Source: Anaerolinea thermolimosa (GTDB taxonomy: Bacteria; Chloroflexota; Anaerolineae; Anaerolineales; Anaerolineaceae). Taken from it: 64,000 bases of DNA. The translations under genes were made by a program, and so were the position numbers. Positions 34,090 to 43,937 of this stretch are shown here, piece by piece. Below the pieces are notes generated by a model. It was not told where the DNA came from and did not search any database. It was given only the letters and a program-made list of their open reading frames with translations. The stretch covers positions 333,411 through 397,410 of the forward strand of contig NZ_DF967966.1 in NCBI RefSeq assembly GCF_001050195.2, given 5' to 3'. The first letter of the stretch is position 1; each line of letters opens with the position of its first letter.

Positions 34090-34287
34090 CTATTTCTCCA
34101 GATCGTCCGATTCGCTCGGATCGTCCAGGTCGCCCAGCTCCAGGAAGCCTGAAAAGTCTTCCTCTTTGGGCGGCGTGCAGTCCTTGCAGGCGTATAGCAC
34201 GCTAGGCTCGGGCCGCTTCTCCATCTCGAACAATTGACCGCAAAGGGCACAAATCGCTTCATATGGCAGTTCTTCTGTGTTGTTCAT
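34090..34287 (-). CDS. small zinc-ribbon-like protein
   Basis: 65 residues with a CALCGQLF pair and a CKDC pair (C-x2-C ... C-x2-C), compatible with one structural zinc, and an acidic tail (LGDLDDPSESDDLEK). ATG 34287 has GGAGG about five bases upstream. Nothing identifies a partner. It shares strand and spacing (46 bases) with the next small membrane gene. Confidence 0.65.
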   Translation of the reverse strand: MNNTEELPYEAICALCGQLFEMEKRPEPSVLYACKDCTPPKEEDFSGFLELGDLDDPSESDDLEK

Positions 34288-34333
34288 GTTTTCCTCCCTG
34301 TGCTTTGTTTTTGTCGAAGACAATCCATCCCTG

Positions 34334-34582
34334 TCAAAAGCTCCAGTCTTGCGGTTCGTCCCAATCCGACATCCAGTTTTCCTCTTCCTCTTTCTTCTTC
34401 ACCTCCTTCGGTTTCAGGTCATCCAGAGTGAACTCGCCTGCAATCAGCCCGGAAATGACCAGCCCGACTACCAGGGCCGGCATGGCAATGTACGGAAAAG
34501 CAAGGATTACCACAAACATCCAGAAAATGAGAAAGATAATGCCGATCGTCCACTGGACCGCCTTGGCTGCTTTGTCAAACAT
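34334..34582 (-). CDS. small membrane protein of unknown function
   Basis: 82 residues: a short amphipathic N-terminus, two hydrophobic helices (TIGIIFLIFWMFVVILAF and ALVVGLVISGLIAGEF) and a strongly charged C-terminal tail (KPKEVKKKEEEENW). AGGTGAG lies about eight bases before ATG. Family not recognised. The stretch 34583-34859 up to the array holds only the repeat-like relic described below. Confidence 0.6.
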   Translation of the reverse strand: MFDKAAKAVQWTIGIIFLIFWMFVVILAFPYIAMPALVVGLVISGLIAGEFTLDDLKPKEVKKKEEEENWMSDWDEPQDWSF

Positions 34583-34649
34583 GTTGTTCTCACCTGGTTT
34601 ATGTTTTCAAGACAGGATAGATGAGGCGGCTGTTTATGGGCTCGCTGTG

Positions 34650-34680
34650 GTTTCAGCATCCATGAACGGAGCGAGCGAGA
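34650..34680 (+). repeat. degenerate CRISPR-repeat-like relic outside the array
   Basis: GTTTCAGCATCCATGAACGG and the following bases GAGCGAG match the array repeat at 21 of the first 26 aligned positions, then diverge. It lies 210 bases beyond the leader-distal end. It reads as a decayed repeat left from an older or shortened array end. Confidence 0.5.
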
Positions 34681-34859
34681 CCTGTCTAACCCCCATATAT
34701 TCATATTATAACAGAAAACAAACAACTTGGGATCTACGTATCGATCCAGGGAATGCTATTTGTACCGCAGAAAAGAAAAAGCGCCCGGACGGACAGGCTC
34801 CCCGTCATCAGTCCCTTGCAGGTAAGTGGCGCCTGGTTTTCGACACTCGAGCGCAACGC

Positions 34860-37800
34860 ATTTCAGTATCCACTAACGGATCGAGGGGGGTGCAACACAG
34901 CCAGCCCAAGCCCGCGATGGACTGCAACGTTAATTTCAGTATCCACTAACGGATCGAGGGGGGTGCAACAGAAACGCGGAGATCTCACGCTTTACTTGAT
35001 TACAGTATTTCAGTATCCACTAACGGATCGAGGGGGGTGCAACTCGGTGTCCCTCACCGCCCCAGACGGTGAGGTGTCCGATTTCAGTATCCACTAACGG
35101 ATCGAGGGGGGTGCAACCCGAAAGCAACGGCAATCCGGTTACATCCTTCCTAAATTTCAGTATCCACTAACGGATCGAGGGGGGTGCAACCAGTCAACCT
35201 ACAAATACACGCTCCAGATTGATTTCCATTTCAGTATCCACTAACGGATCGAGGGGGGTGCAACGCCGCTGCCAAAATCCGCCTGATGGACATTCAAGCA
35301 TTTCAGTATCCACTAACGGATCGAGGGGGGTGCAACGAACAGAATTGACCGCGCAGCTGTACAGACGCTGCTATTTCAGTATCCACTAACGGATCGAGGG
35401 GGGTGCAACTGAAAAGATAGCCCCCTACTCTCTTGTCGAGACCGGATTTCAGTATCCACTAACGGATCGAGGGGGGTGCAACCATCCGCCAGCCCCGTCA
35501 CTGATGCGCGTCAAGCGCATTTCAGTATCCACTAACGGATCGAGGGGGGTGCAACGAGATATATACGCTGACGCATACAAAATCGCGTAGAGATTTCAGT
35601 ATCCACTAACGGATCGAGGGGGGTGCAACCGATATTCGGGACGTAGCTCGTCGAGATTACGTCGCATTTCAGTATCCACTAACGGATCGAGGGGGGTGCA
35701 ACTTACAAAAAAAGGATTATCTCTGAAGCTGAATACAATTTCAGTATCCACTAACGGATCGAGGGGGGTGCAACCGATCTATCTGACATACCGGATGCCA
35801 ACCCGAAAATCATTTCAGTATCCACTAACGGATCGAGGGGGGTGCAACAAGATCCGGCGCGAGCGCAGTCCAACCAAGACTTGAATTTCAGTATCCACTA
35901 ACGGATCGAGGGGGGTGCAACCTTCTAAGATGCGCCCCTCGCGCAATGCCTGCATAAATTTCAGTATCCACTAACGGATCGAGGGGGGTGCAACAAAAAT
36001 ACATTGAAAACAAACACAGACATTACAATGATTTCAGTATCCACTAACGGATCGAGGGGGGTGCAACCGTCACGCGCCTTGGGTGGTGAGGGACGAAAAA
36101 ACTATTTCAGTATCCACTAACGGATCGAGGGGGGTGCAACAACCTAGACGCCTGGGATGTGGTAGTAGACGAAGTGATTTCAGTATCCACTAACGGATCG
36201 AGGGGGGTGCAACTGTGGGTGAGGTCTGCTGACAATCCAGACAATCTACGATTTCAGTATCCACTAACGGATCGAGGGGGGTGCAACAAGAACCCTCGCG
36301 CATCCTTGCCCTGGGAAAGCAACTATTTCAGTATCCACTAACGGATCGAGGGGGGTGCAACACGTCCACCCCGATGACATATTCCCCGCCTTCAGCATTT
36401 CAGTATCCACTAACGGATCGAGGGGGGTGCAACTTGCTCTCGAACGAGAGCAACTCGCTGATCAAAATATTTCAGTATCCACTAACGGATCGAGGGGGGT
36501 GCAACTACGACAAGCTCTGCATGAGATAAGCCGTGTGCCAATTTCAGTATCCACTAACGGATCGAGGGGGGTGCAACACCGAGTAAGTCCAGCAGCGACA
36601 TGTAGATAGAATTATTTCAGTATCCACTAACGGATCGAGGGGGGTGCAACGTGCGCATCAATTACACGCGAATGATTGTTGATAAATTTCAGTATCCACT
36701 AACGGATCGAGGGGGGTGCAACGTCCGGTTCAACAACACCGCCCCACTACCGAAAAAATTTCAGTATCCACTAACGGATCGAGGGGGGTGCAACGCTCTG
36801 AGCCCGTTTGCGCGATTTCGGGGCTGGGGAATTTCAGTATCCACTAACGGATCGAGGGGGGTGCAACCACTGTTCTCATCGCCATCCTTGATCTTGTCTA
36901 TGAATTTCAGTATCCACTAACGGATCGAGGGGGGTGCAACAAATGGACCGCTCCCGGCGGTCAGGCACCCTTCGCCAAATTTCAGTATCCACTAACGGAT
37001 CGAGGGGGGTGCAACGGACTGGTCATCAAGTCGATGGAAAACGGGCTGGTGGTATTTCAGTATCCACTAACGGATCGAGGGGGGTGCAACGGAGATGGAA
37101 GCGTTTGCCATATACGACATATGCGAAATTTCAGTATCCACTAACGGATCGAGGGGGGTGCAACTGCGGCATCGATCCAGAGTCGCGCAAATATAATTAT
37201 AATTTCAGTATCCACTAACGGATCGAGGGGGGTGCAACAATTGGTTTTGGGACATCTACCAGCGGGGCGTTCGATTTCAGTATCCACTAACGGATCGAGG
37301 GGGGTGCAACGTATCCCCGACCAATCCAGCCCAGGGCCGTGTTTCATTTCAGTATCCACTAACGGATCGAGGGGGGTGCAACCCTTCACCACCCCGTACA
37401 CCTCCCGAAGCCGCGCTTCATTTCAGTATCCACTAACGGATCGAGGGGGGTGCAACGTCGGTGAACGAATGGAGCGTTTACGCTGAATCGGTATTTCAGT
37501 ATCCACTAACGGATCGAGGGGGGTGCAACCCATGCACCCCCGGTGCGTACCTTAACCTGCATCCATTTCAGTATCCACTAACGGATCGAGGGGGGTGCAA
37601 CAACCAAAACACCAGCCAGAGGCTCTTGCTGAATAAATTTCAGTATCCACTAACGGATCGAGGGGGGTGCAACCGGAGGTGATCACCTCCGGTCTCGCGG
37701 ACGTCAACGATTTCAGTATCCACTAACGGATCGAGGGGGGTGCAACTGCTGGAGCGTCTTTCCGAGAGGATACGTTATGTCAATTTCAGTATCCACTAAC

Positions 37801-40800
37801 GGATCGAGGGGGGTGCAACTCGGGAAACTGAATGAAGCAAAAGCCTTATCATACTATTTCAGTATCCACTAACGGATCGAGGGGGGTGCAACGACTTTCA
37901 ACCTGCCGACCGGTTTCAGTTTGACGGGTATTTCAGTATCCACTAACGGATCGAGGGGGGTGCAACCAAGCGGATTGGACGCCGACCGCGACTCCGGCGC
38001 TTTATTTCAGTATCCACTAACGGATCGAGGGGGGTGCAACTTGATTTTAAGCTGTCTAGTATTCAACCCTGGGTTACATTTCAGTATCCACTAACGGATC
38101 GAGGGGGGTGCAACTTGACAGGCAAACGCGCGCGATATAATCAAAAAAACATTTCAGTATCCACTAACGGATCGAGGGGGGTGCAACAAAGACGGTGGAT
38201 AATTCCACCATATCACACAGACGTTATTTCAGTATCCACTAACGGATCGAGGGGGGTGCAACTAACCACCATAGGTGGGGGGAGGTATGCTAAAAATCAT
38301 TTCAGTATCCACTAACGGATCGAGGGGGGTGCAACCTGGAAACCGGCGATGCCTGGGTAGCCTGCGATGATATTTCAGTATCCACTAACGGATCGAGGGG
38401 GGTGCAACGCATGGAATGGGTGATAATTATGTTAATGTTACAAGATTTCAGTATCCACTAACGGATCGAGGGGGGTGCAACTGCAAGGGGGCGAGTAATG
38501 TGGAAACCATTCTCAAAATTTCAGTATCCACTAACGGATCGAGGGGGGTGCAACGACAGGGGCTCAGACATTGAACATTGAAGACCTGAATTTCAGTATC
38601 CACTAACGGATCGAGGGGGGTGCAACTTGACCAGCTCGTAAGCGTATTCCTTGCCCGTCGTATTTCAGTATCCACTAACGGATCGAGGGGGGTGCAACCT
38701 GAAGCGGTGCATGTTGAGGATGGAAATCGGGTATATTTCAGTATCCACTAACGGATCGAGGGGGGTGCAACATTGTATGGACTGTAAAAAAGTCCTTAAG
38801 TACGTAGAATTTCAGTATCCACTAACGGATCGAGGGGGGTGCAACGTCACCTCTCCGGATGGTAGCCACCGGAATCTGGATTTCAGTATCCACTAACGGA
38901 TCGAGGGGGGTGCAACCTTGAAGTCGGGCAGCATAGTGTCGAACAGGCGTACATTTCAGTATCCACTAACGGATCGAGGGGGGTGCAACATCCTTGTGGG
39001 CGAGGTGAACTACCACCCGCTCAAGCATTTCAGTATCCACTAACGGATCGAGGGGGGTGCAACCCCCCGCGCCGCCGCTTCCCACGGATCCTCTAGTAGA
39101 TTTCAGTATCCACTAACGGATCGAGGGGGGTGCAACCCGGCCGGTTCGACTGTCCAGGATGGGCCCAGCCGCATTTCAGTATCCACTAACGGATCGAGGG
39201 GGGTGCAACAGAAAATGCTAGTCACTGGCAAGTTACAAAGAGAGAGATTTCAGTATCCACTAACGGATCGAGGGGGGTGCAACGGGTGTACACCCCGGGG
39301 GGAGTTTTATTTGTTTTTTCATTTCAGTATCCACTAACGGATCGAGGGGGGTGCAACAAATCCGCTCCTGCGCCTGATGGTGCAGGAATGTCCCATTTCA
39401 GTATCCACTAACGGATCGAGGGGGGTGCAACCGCGAACTGGCGCGCAAACTTATCGCCTTGTATCGCATTTCAGTATCCACTAACGGATCGAGGGGGGTG
39501 CAACAAAGCGCAAAGCGGCGCGAGCGCTGCTGCGGTTGTATATTTCAGTATCCACTAACGGATCGAGGGGGGTGCAACCATTCTGGAAACGCTTGAATGA
39601 ATATTCAAAAAGCATTTCAGTATCCACTAACGGATCGAGGGGGGTGCAACTTCCAATCAATGACCAGCCCCGCCGGTGGCTTACCATTTCAGTATCCACT
39701 AACGGATCGAGGGGGGTGCAACGAAAAGACGGTCAGCCGGTTACATACACTGCAAATGAATTTCAGTATCCACTAACGGATCGAGGGGGGTGCAACAGCC
39801 CGTTCCAATTGTCTTCGGTCAGCCCGTCCATATTTCAGTATCCACTAACGGATCGAGGGGGGTGCAACCTGGCAGTCGTATCCATGCATGCGCTGGCCAA
39901 ACAATTTCAGTATCCACTAACGGATCGAGGGGGGTGCAACCTATAGTCGCAAGACTTGATCATTCGAATCGTCTGAATTTCAGTATCCACTAACGGATCG
40001 AGGGGGGTGCAACAACGCCTGCCGCGGGCAACGCGATCTGAATGTGATCCATTTCAGTATCCACTAACGGATCGAGGGGGGTGCAACCCTGCCGCGGGCA
40101 GAAGGACATCAACATCATTCGCATTTCAGTATCCACTAACGGATCGAGGGGGGTGCAACAGCGGGAGCGGAGCGCGGACGCACAATTACGCCTGGGATTT
40201 CAGTATCCACTAACGGATCGAGGGGGGTGCAACCCGTGCTCAGTTCCCAGATGCCGCCGTGACGTTGCATTTCAGTATCCACTAACGGATCGAGGGGGGT
40301 GCAACTGCTGGATGTTGGTGATGCCTGGATAGCCTGTGAGGAATTTCAGTATCCACTAACGGATCGAGGGGGGTGCAACTTCGCTGACCGGAGCCGCGAT
40401 CGTTGCGGTTTTGTATTTCAGTATCCACTAACGGATCGAGGGGGGTGCAACTTGAGCGCGGTGCATGAGAAGCTGGATCAGATTCGATTTCAGTATCCAC
40501 TAACGGATCGAGGGGGGTGCAACTGACCCGTACGAGGACATGCCTGACAGAGAACGCGAAATTTCAGTATCCACTAACGGATCGAGGGGGGTGCAACACC
40601 GGCGTTATGGAAGAAGACTTGATCGTCCGATAATATTTCAGTATCCACTAACGGATCGAGGGGGGTGCAACGTAATTTGTAGCAAGTGCGGAAAATTTGA
40701 AGAGATATTTCAGTATCCACTAACGGATCGAGGGGGGTGCAACGTTGACCAGCTCGTAAGCGTATTCCTTGCCCGTCGTATTTCAGTATCCACTAACGGA

Positions 40801-40816
40801 TCGAGGGGGGTGCAAC
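34860..40816 (-). CRISPR. CRISPR array, 82 repeats and 81 spacers
   Basis: The repeat is 37 bases long, starting ATTTCAGTAT and ending GGGGTGCAAC on the + strand. It appears invariant across 82 copies, with repeat starts from 34860 to 40780 spaced 71-75 bases, giving spacers of about 34-38 bases. On the minus strand the repeat begins GTTGCACC and ends ACTGAAAT, matching the usual 8-base Cas6-derived 5' handle (xxTGAAAx). Transcription is therefore leftward, from a leader at 40817-40975 beside cas4, and the newest spacer is at 40744-40779. No degenerate terminal repeat is present at 34860. Confidence 0.98.
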
Positions 40817-40919
40817 CGCGTATTTTCGCACCTCAAAACCTATTATACATCCATTTTCGGGGCTCTGCGGGCATTTTAAGGCCATTCTGCAGGGGTACTG
40901 CTCGGGGGGGGCGGAGCAG
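40817..40919 (-). promoter_or_regulatory. CRISPR leader with -10 element
   Basis: On the minus strand a perfect TATAAT (complement of 40842-40847) lies 25 bases before the first repeat, so pre-crRNA should start about 18 bases upstream of it. No good -35 is seen. A second hairpin (CTGCTC with GAGCAG, near 40898-40919) flanks the promoter. Adjacent-repeat position and AT-rich parts fit a leader. Confidence 0.6.
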
Positions 40920-40966
40920 TTTTCGCAAACCGTTTTTTGCTTAAAAACCGGGGAGATTTGCGAAAA
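40920..40966. other. nested inverted repeat between cas4 and the leader
   Basis: TTTTCGCAAA (40920-40929) pairs perfectly with TTTGCGAAAA (40957-40966), and inside it GTTTTT pairs with AAAAAC. It starts ten bases past the cas4 stop. It could end the cas transcript or bind a factor needed for spacer integration. Confidence 0.5.
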
Positions 40967-40975
40967 GAGTCTCGT

Positions 40976-41587
40976 TTACAAACGGTCGTTGCAAAACCGG
41001 CGGAATTCGCAGGAGACGCACCGCTGAAGCTGGGTGGTAGGCGGCGGCATGCGTTCACTTTCCAGTACGCCCCGCATCTGATCGAGGATTTCTTGCACCC
41101 TCTCACGCAAAGCCGGGGTGAAGGGAACTTCTACGGCACGCCGCAGGGGAATTTCGACCAGAAAACCACGGCGGGAGGGTTTACCGCTCATTTCTTCCAG
41201 GAGCATCCCGTACGCCACGAGCTGAAGTTTAAAGTGCTCCCCCGCGCGGTGAGAAAACTTAAAATCAACCGGGATCACCTCGCCGGGTGCTGGCTCATCC
41301 ACCCAGATGACAAGGTCCACCTTACCGCGCAGTCCCCATTTTGAGGAACGCACGGGCACGTCCAGCTCGCGTCTTCCCTCCGTCAGGCGGTAGGCGCGCA
41401 GAGAGCGGCGGATTTCGCGCCGGGCTTCTTCTTCTCCCACTTCCTTCCCCACATCCATGAGGTAGGTGCGGGGTTGAACATCGGGCAGGCAGACCAGGTA
41501 ATAAAGAATGCGCGGACAGTAAGCCCACTGCTTCAGATCGGTCACCCGGAATGGGAACTCCATAATTTCTTCGTAAGGGTCCAGCAT
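40976..41587 (-). CDS. cas4: CRISPR adaptation nuclease Cas4
   Basis: 203 residues, RecB-type nuclease that trims and orients prespacers with Cas1-Cas2. The iron-sulfur cysteines are visible: YCPRIL at ~21-26 and the C-terminal cluster CVSCEFRRFC. The nuclease core has RGKVDLVIW and the VIPVDFKFS strand where DxK-type residues sit, with the HFKLQLVAYGMLLEE QxxxY-like helix. It is the last gene of the operon, nearest the leader. AAGGAAG lies about ten bases before ATG; a second ATG eight codons on is possible. Confidence 0.93.
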   Translation of the reverse strand: MLDPYEEIMEFPFRVTDLKQWAYCPRILYYLVCLPDVQPRTYLMDVGKEVGEEEARREIRRSLRAYRLTEGRRELDVPVRSSKWGLRGKVDLVIWVDEPAPGEVIPVDFKFSHRAGEHFKLQLVAYGMLLEEMSGKPSRRGFLVEIPLRRAVEVPFTPALRERVQEILDQMRGVLESERMPPPTTQLQRCVSCEFRRFCNDRL

Positions 41588-41609
41588 GGCGGGGCTTCTT
41601 CCTTTCGGC

Positions 41610-41873
41610 TCAGTCTGGTTTCTGGTCGATCACCCGGCGCTTACGCCAGTCCTCGGCACAGACGGGCACCAGCTGTACATTGCCGGGGCTTTTCCCCAGG
41701 ATGCGCCGGATTTTGACGAACAGTTCCTGTTGTTTCCCGGGCAACAGCCAGCCGGTAAATGCGCTGAACTGGATGCGGTCCAGGCCGTAATCGAGGCAGA
41801 CGTCGGCAATTTTGCTCCGTTTACGATCGTTGGGAATATCATAGATCAGGATCAGGTTGGGGGTTTTCTCCAT
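41610..41873 (-). CDS. cas2: CRISPR adaptation protein Cas2
   Basis: 87 residues, dimer that bridges two Cas1 dimers in the spacer integrase. The ferredoxin-like fold shows the family's first strand LILIYDIPNDRKRSKIADVC with the Asp, DYGLDRIQFSAFTG, and VQLVPVC. ATG 41873 is preferred, with GGTGA eight bases upstream. The GTG at 41885 overlaps the cas1 stop but has no ribosome site. Confidence 0.95.
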   Translation of the reverse strand: MEKTPNLILIYDIPNDRKRSKIADVCLDYGLDRIQFSAFTGWLLPGKQQELFVKIRRILGKSPGNVQLVPVCAEDWRKRRVIDQKPD

Positions 41874-41881
41874 ACAGAAGG

Positions 41882-42931
41882 TCACCAGGGCAGTACGGAG
41901 GGGATGTAGGCTTCGCGCTCTCCGCGCAGGAAGGTGGCCATGTGGCGGGCCTGCATCTGGATCACCCCGCGGATGGGGAAGCGTTTGCTCTTGAAGGGAA
42001 TGAGGCTATCCAGGCGCTCAAGCACTTTTTCGGCAATGGTGCGGCGGGTTTCGAGGGTGAGGAGGTGCTTATCATCCTGCTTGAATTCCATGCCTTTGTT
42101 GGCCAGCCCGAGGATGGTGCGGTCGACCACAGTGGGGCGGAATTCTTCGATAAAATCGAGGGTGAGGCTGGGTTTGCCGGGGCGGTCGACGTGCAAAAAT
42201 CCGGCGTAGGGGTCGAGCCCGGCCAGCACGATGGCGCGTTCTACCTGGCCGTAAAGGATGCCGTATCCGTAATTGAGGGCGGCGTTGACCGGGTCGGTAG
42301 CGCCGCGCCCGACGCGCCCCGGGAAGGCGTATTTTTCGGGGATGGTCTGGCGGATGGCGTCCCAGTAGCGTTGCGCGGCGCGGCCCTCGATGCCCAGGAT
42401 GGACAGACGCAGGTCGTCCATGGTTAGCTTTGCTTCCTGAACTTCAGGCGAGCGGCGAAGGCGTTCAAGGGCCAGCTGTTCGTCGAGCACTTCGGCGGCG
42501 CAGCGGCGCAGTTCTTCGTAGAGGGCAGGCTGGCTTTCTTTGCGGTTTTTACTCAGGTATTTCAGGAAGTTGGCCTGGTTCTGCAGTTTTCCGCTGGCCA
42601 GCGCCAGGGCCAGCTCCAGCCCCCGGCGGTGGTGGTAGGCTTCCAGCTGAGCGCGGCGGGTGGCGATGGTGCCGGTGAGTGCGGCGCTGTAGAGGGTGGC
42701 GTAAGGCGAGCCGCTGGGGCTGACGAAGAAAATAGGAATGCCGCGTTCGGTGCATTCCTGCACGGCATCGGCGCTGATGCTCACCCCCTGGCTGGCAATG
42801 ACCACCGATTCGAGGTGCATGAGCGGCGCCTGAAGGCGTTTCTCTTCTCCCACGGAGATAATGAGCCGCTCGCTGTGCTTGCCGATGAAAGCGCCAAATT
42901 CGTCCACGACCAGATGCTGGATGATCCCCAT
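41882..42931 (-). CDS. cas1: CRISPR integrase Cas1
   Basis: 349 residues, type I-B sized. Metal-site residues are conserved: Glu182 in ILGIEGRAAQRYW, His247 in GFLHVDRPGK and the acidic pair in LDFIEEFRPTV. The N-terminal beta domain holds IIQHLVVDEFGAFIG. It catalyses insertion of new spacers at the leader-proximal repeat. The gene follows cas6 by 20 bases with AAGGGAG upstream of ATG and precedes cas2 and cas4, the standard I-B adaptation order. Confidence 0.97.
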   Translation of the reverse strand: MGIIQHLVVDEFGAFIGKHSERLIISVGEEKRLQAPLMHLESVVIASQGVSISADAVQECTERGIPIFFVSPSGSPYATLYSAALTGTIATRRAQLEAYHHRRGLELALALASGKLQNQANFLKYLSKNRKESQPALYEELRRCAAEVLDEQLALERLRRSPEVQEAKLTMDDLRLSILGIEGRAAQRYWDAIRQTIPEKYAFPGRVGRGATDPVNAALNYGYGILYGQVERAIVLAGLDPYAGFLHVDRPGKPSLTLDFIEEFRPTVVDRTILGLANKGMEFKQDDKHLLTLETRRTIAEKVLERLDSLIPFKSKRFPIRGVIQMQARHMATFLRGEREAYIPSVLPW

Positions 42932-42950
42932 TTCTGCTCCCTTCTGGTGG

Positions 42951-43937
42951 TTAACCCGCGCGGCGGAAGACGCCGTTGCCTTTCACGGTGTCTTTTCCTA
43001 CCTGCACCACTTCTCCCCACAGCAACCACGGCAGCAGTTCTTCCCATGCCGAAACCGGCGCAGCATAACGGGCGCTTCCGACCAGCCCGCTGATCCAGGT
43101 TTTTGAGCCAGTGCGGCTGGAGCCGCTGGAGACCTCGACCCAGCGGGTGTGGTTTTCGATCATGCGCACCTCGCGCGCCAGGTTTTGCAGGCGGGTGCGT
43201 TCTTCCAAGGGGCGGTGTTCGCCGCCCGAAAACTGCATGGCCAGCTCATCTACCCGCTCCAGCAGGCGGTTAAAGAAGATGGAGAAATCCGGGGCTTTTA
43301 CCAGCTCTTCATTCCAGATGAGGCGGAGTGGGGTCAGAAATTCGAGCCCAAGCGAAGCAACGCCCCCATCACGCCAGCGGCGGCTGAACTGCCCGGCCTG
43401 GCTGAGCAGGTCGGCGTGGGTTGCGGGCTGTTCGGGCAGGCGCAGCACCTGCTCGCCCTCAGGGAGCACCTCTTCTTCACGCCCGCCGGGGAACTCGGCC
43501 ACCACACGGCGCAGACGGAAGCGCCCCCGCCCTGCACCTACCCCGCCCAGGCCCATTTCTGGCACGGCCAGGACGAAGTAAGGTAAAAAGCGCCGGGCTT
43601 CTCCGAAGAGGGTGAGGTGAAAGGCAAAACGCTCACCCGGCATGAGCACCGAAGGCGCTTCCACCGGCGGGGTGAGGATGTAACCCCGGCGTTCTACCCC
43701 TGGCTTCTCGTGTGCGGCCACCAGCCAGCACACCGGGCAATGCGCAATATGTTCTGCATCGATAGAGACCTTTTGGCCCGGCACCGAGGGGACACTGTAA
43801 GCGCAGGTAGCCCGGCGCATGACATCTACCAGGGCGCCGCGCAGGTTGCTGCCGGCGCGCCACCCTCCCAGGCGCAGGGGGGTCTCTGTGACACACTCAA
43901 AACGCAAACGGGTAAAGGTAAGAGGGAATGGGGTCAT
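42951..43937 (-). CDS. cas6: CRISPR RNA processing endonuclease Cas6
   Basis: 328 residues. A double ferredoxin-like RAMP protein that cuts pre-crRNA in each repeat. The N-terminal TPLRLGGWRAGSNLRGALVD and CPVCWLVAAHE regions fit the Cas6 family common with type III systems, and the C-terminal KTWISGLVGSARY plus glycine-rich VQVGKDTVKGNGVF fit the RNA-binding loop. It is the only cas6 in the locus, so it should serve both the I-B and the III-B complexes. It overlaps cas3 by four bases. Confidence 0.9.
   Translation of the reverse strand: MTPFPLTFTRLRFECVTETPLRLGGWRAGSNLRGALVDVMRRATCAYSVPSVPGQKVSIDAEHIAHCPVCWLVAAHEKPGVERRGYILTPPVEAPSVLMPGERFAFHLTLFGEARRFLPYFVLAVPEMGLGGVGAGRGRFRLRRVVAEFPGGREEEVLPEGEQVLRLPEQPATHADLLSQAGQFSRRWRDGGVASLGLEFLTPLRLIWNEELVKAPDFSIFFNRLLERVDELAMQFSGGEHRPLEERTRLQNLAREVRMIENHTRWVEVSSGSSRTGSKTWISGLVGSARYAAPVSAWEELLPWLLWGEVVQVGKDTVKGNGVFRRAG

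Noticed and set aside
34860-40816. Self-targeting spacers against the phage cassette
   Set aside because: No spacer was recognised by eye in 3.9-14.5 kb or elsewhere in the window. A BLASTn of all 81 spacers against the genome is needed to settle it.
34753-40944. Many open frames across the array encoding repeats such as SVSTNGSRGVQ or YPLTDRGGCN
   Set aside because: They are translations of the CRISPR repeat and disappear once the array is recognised.
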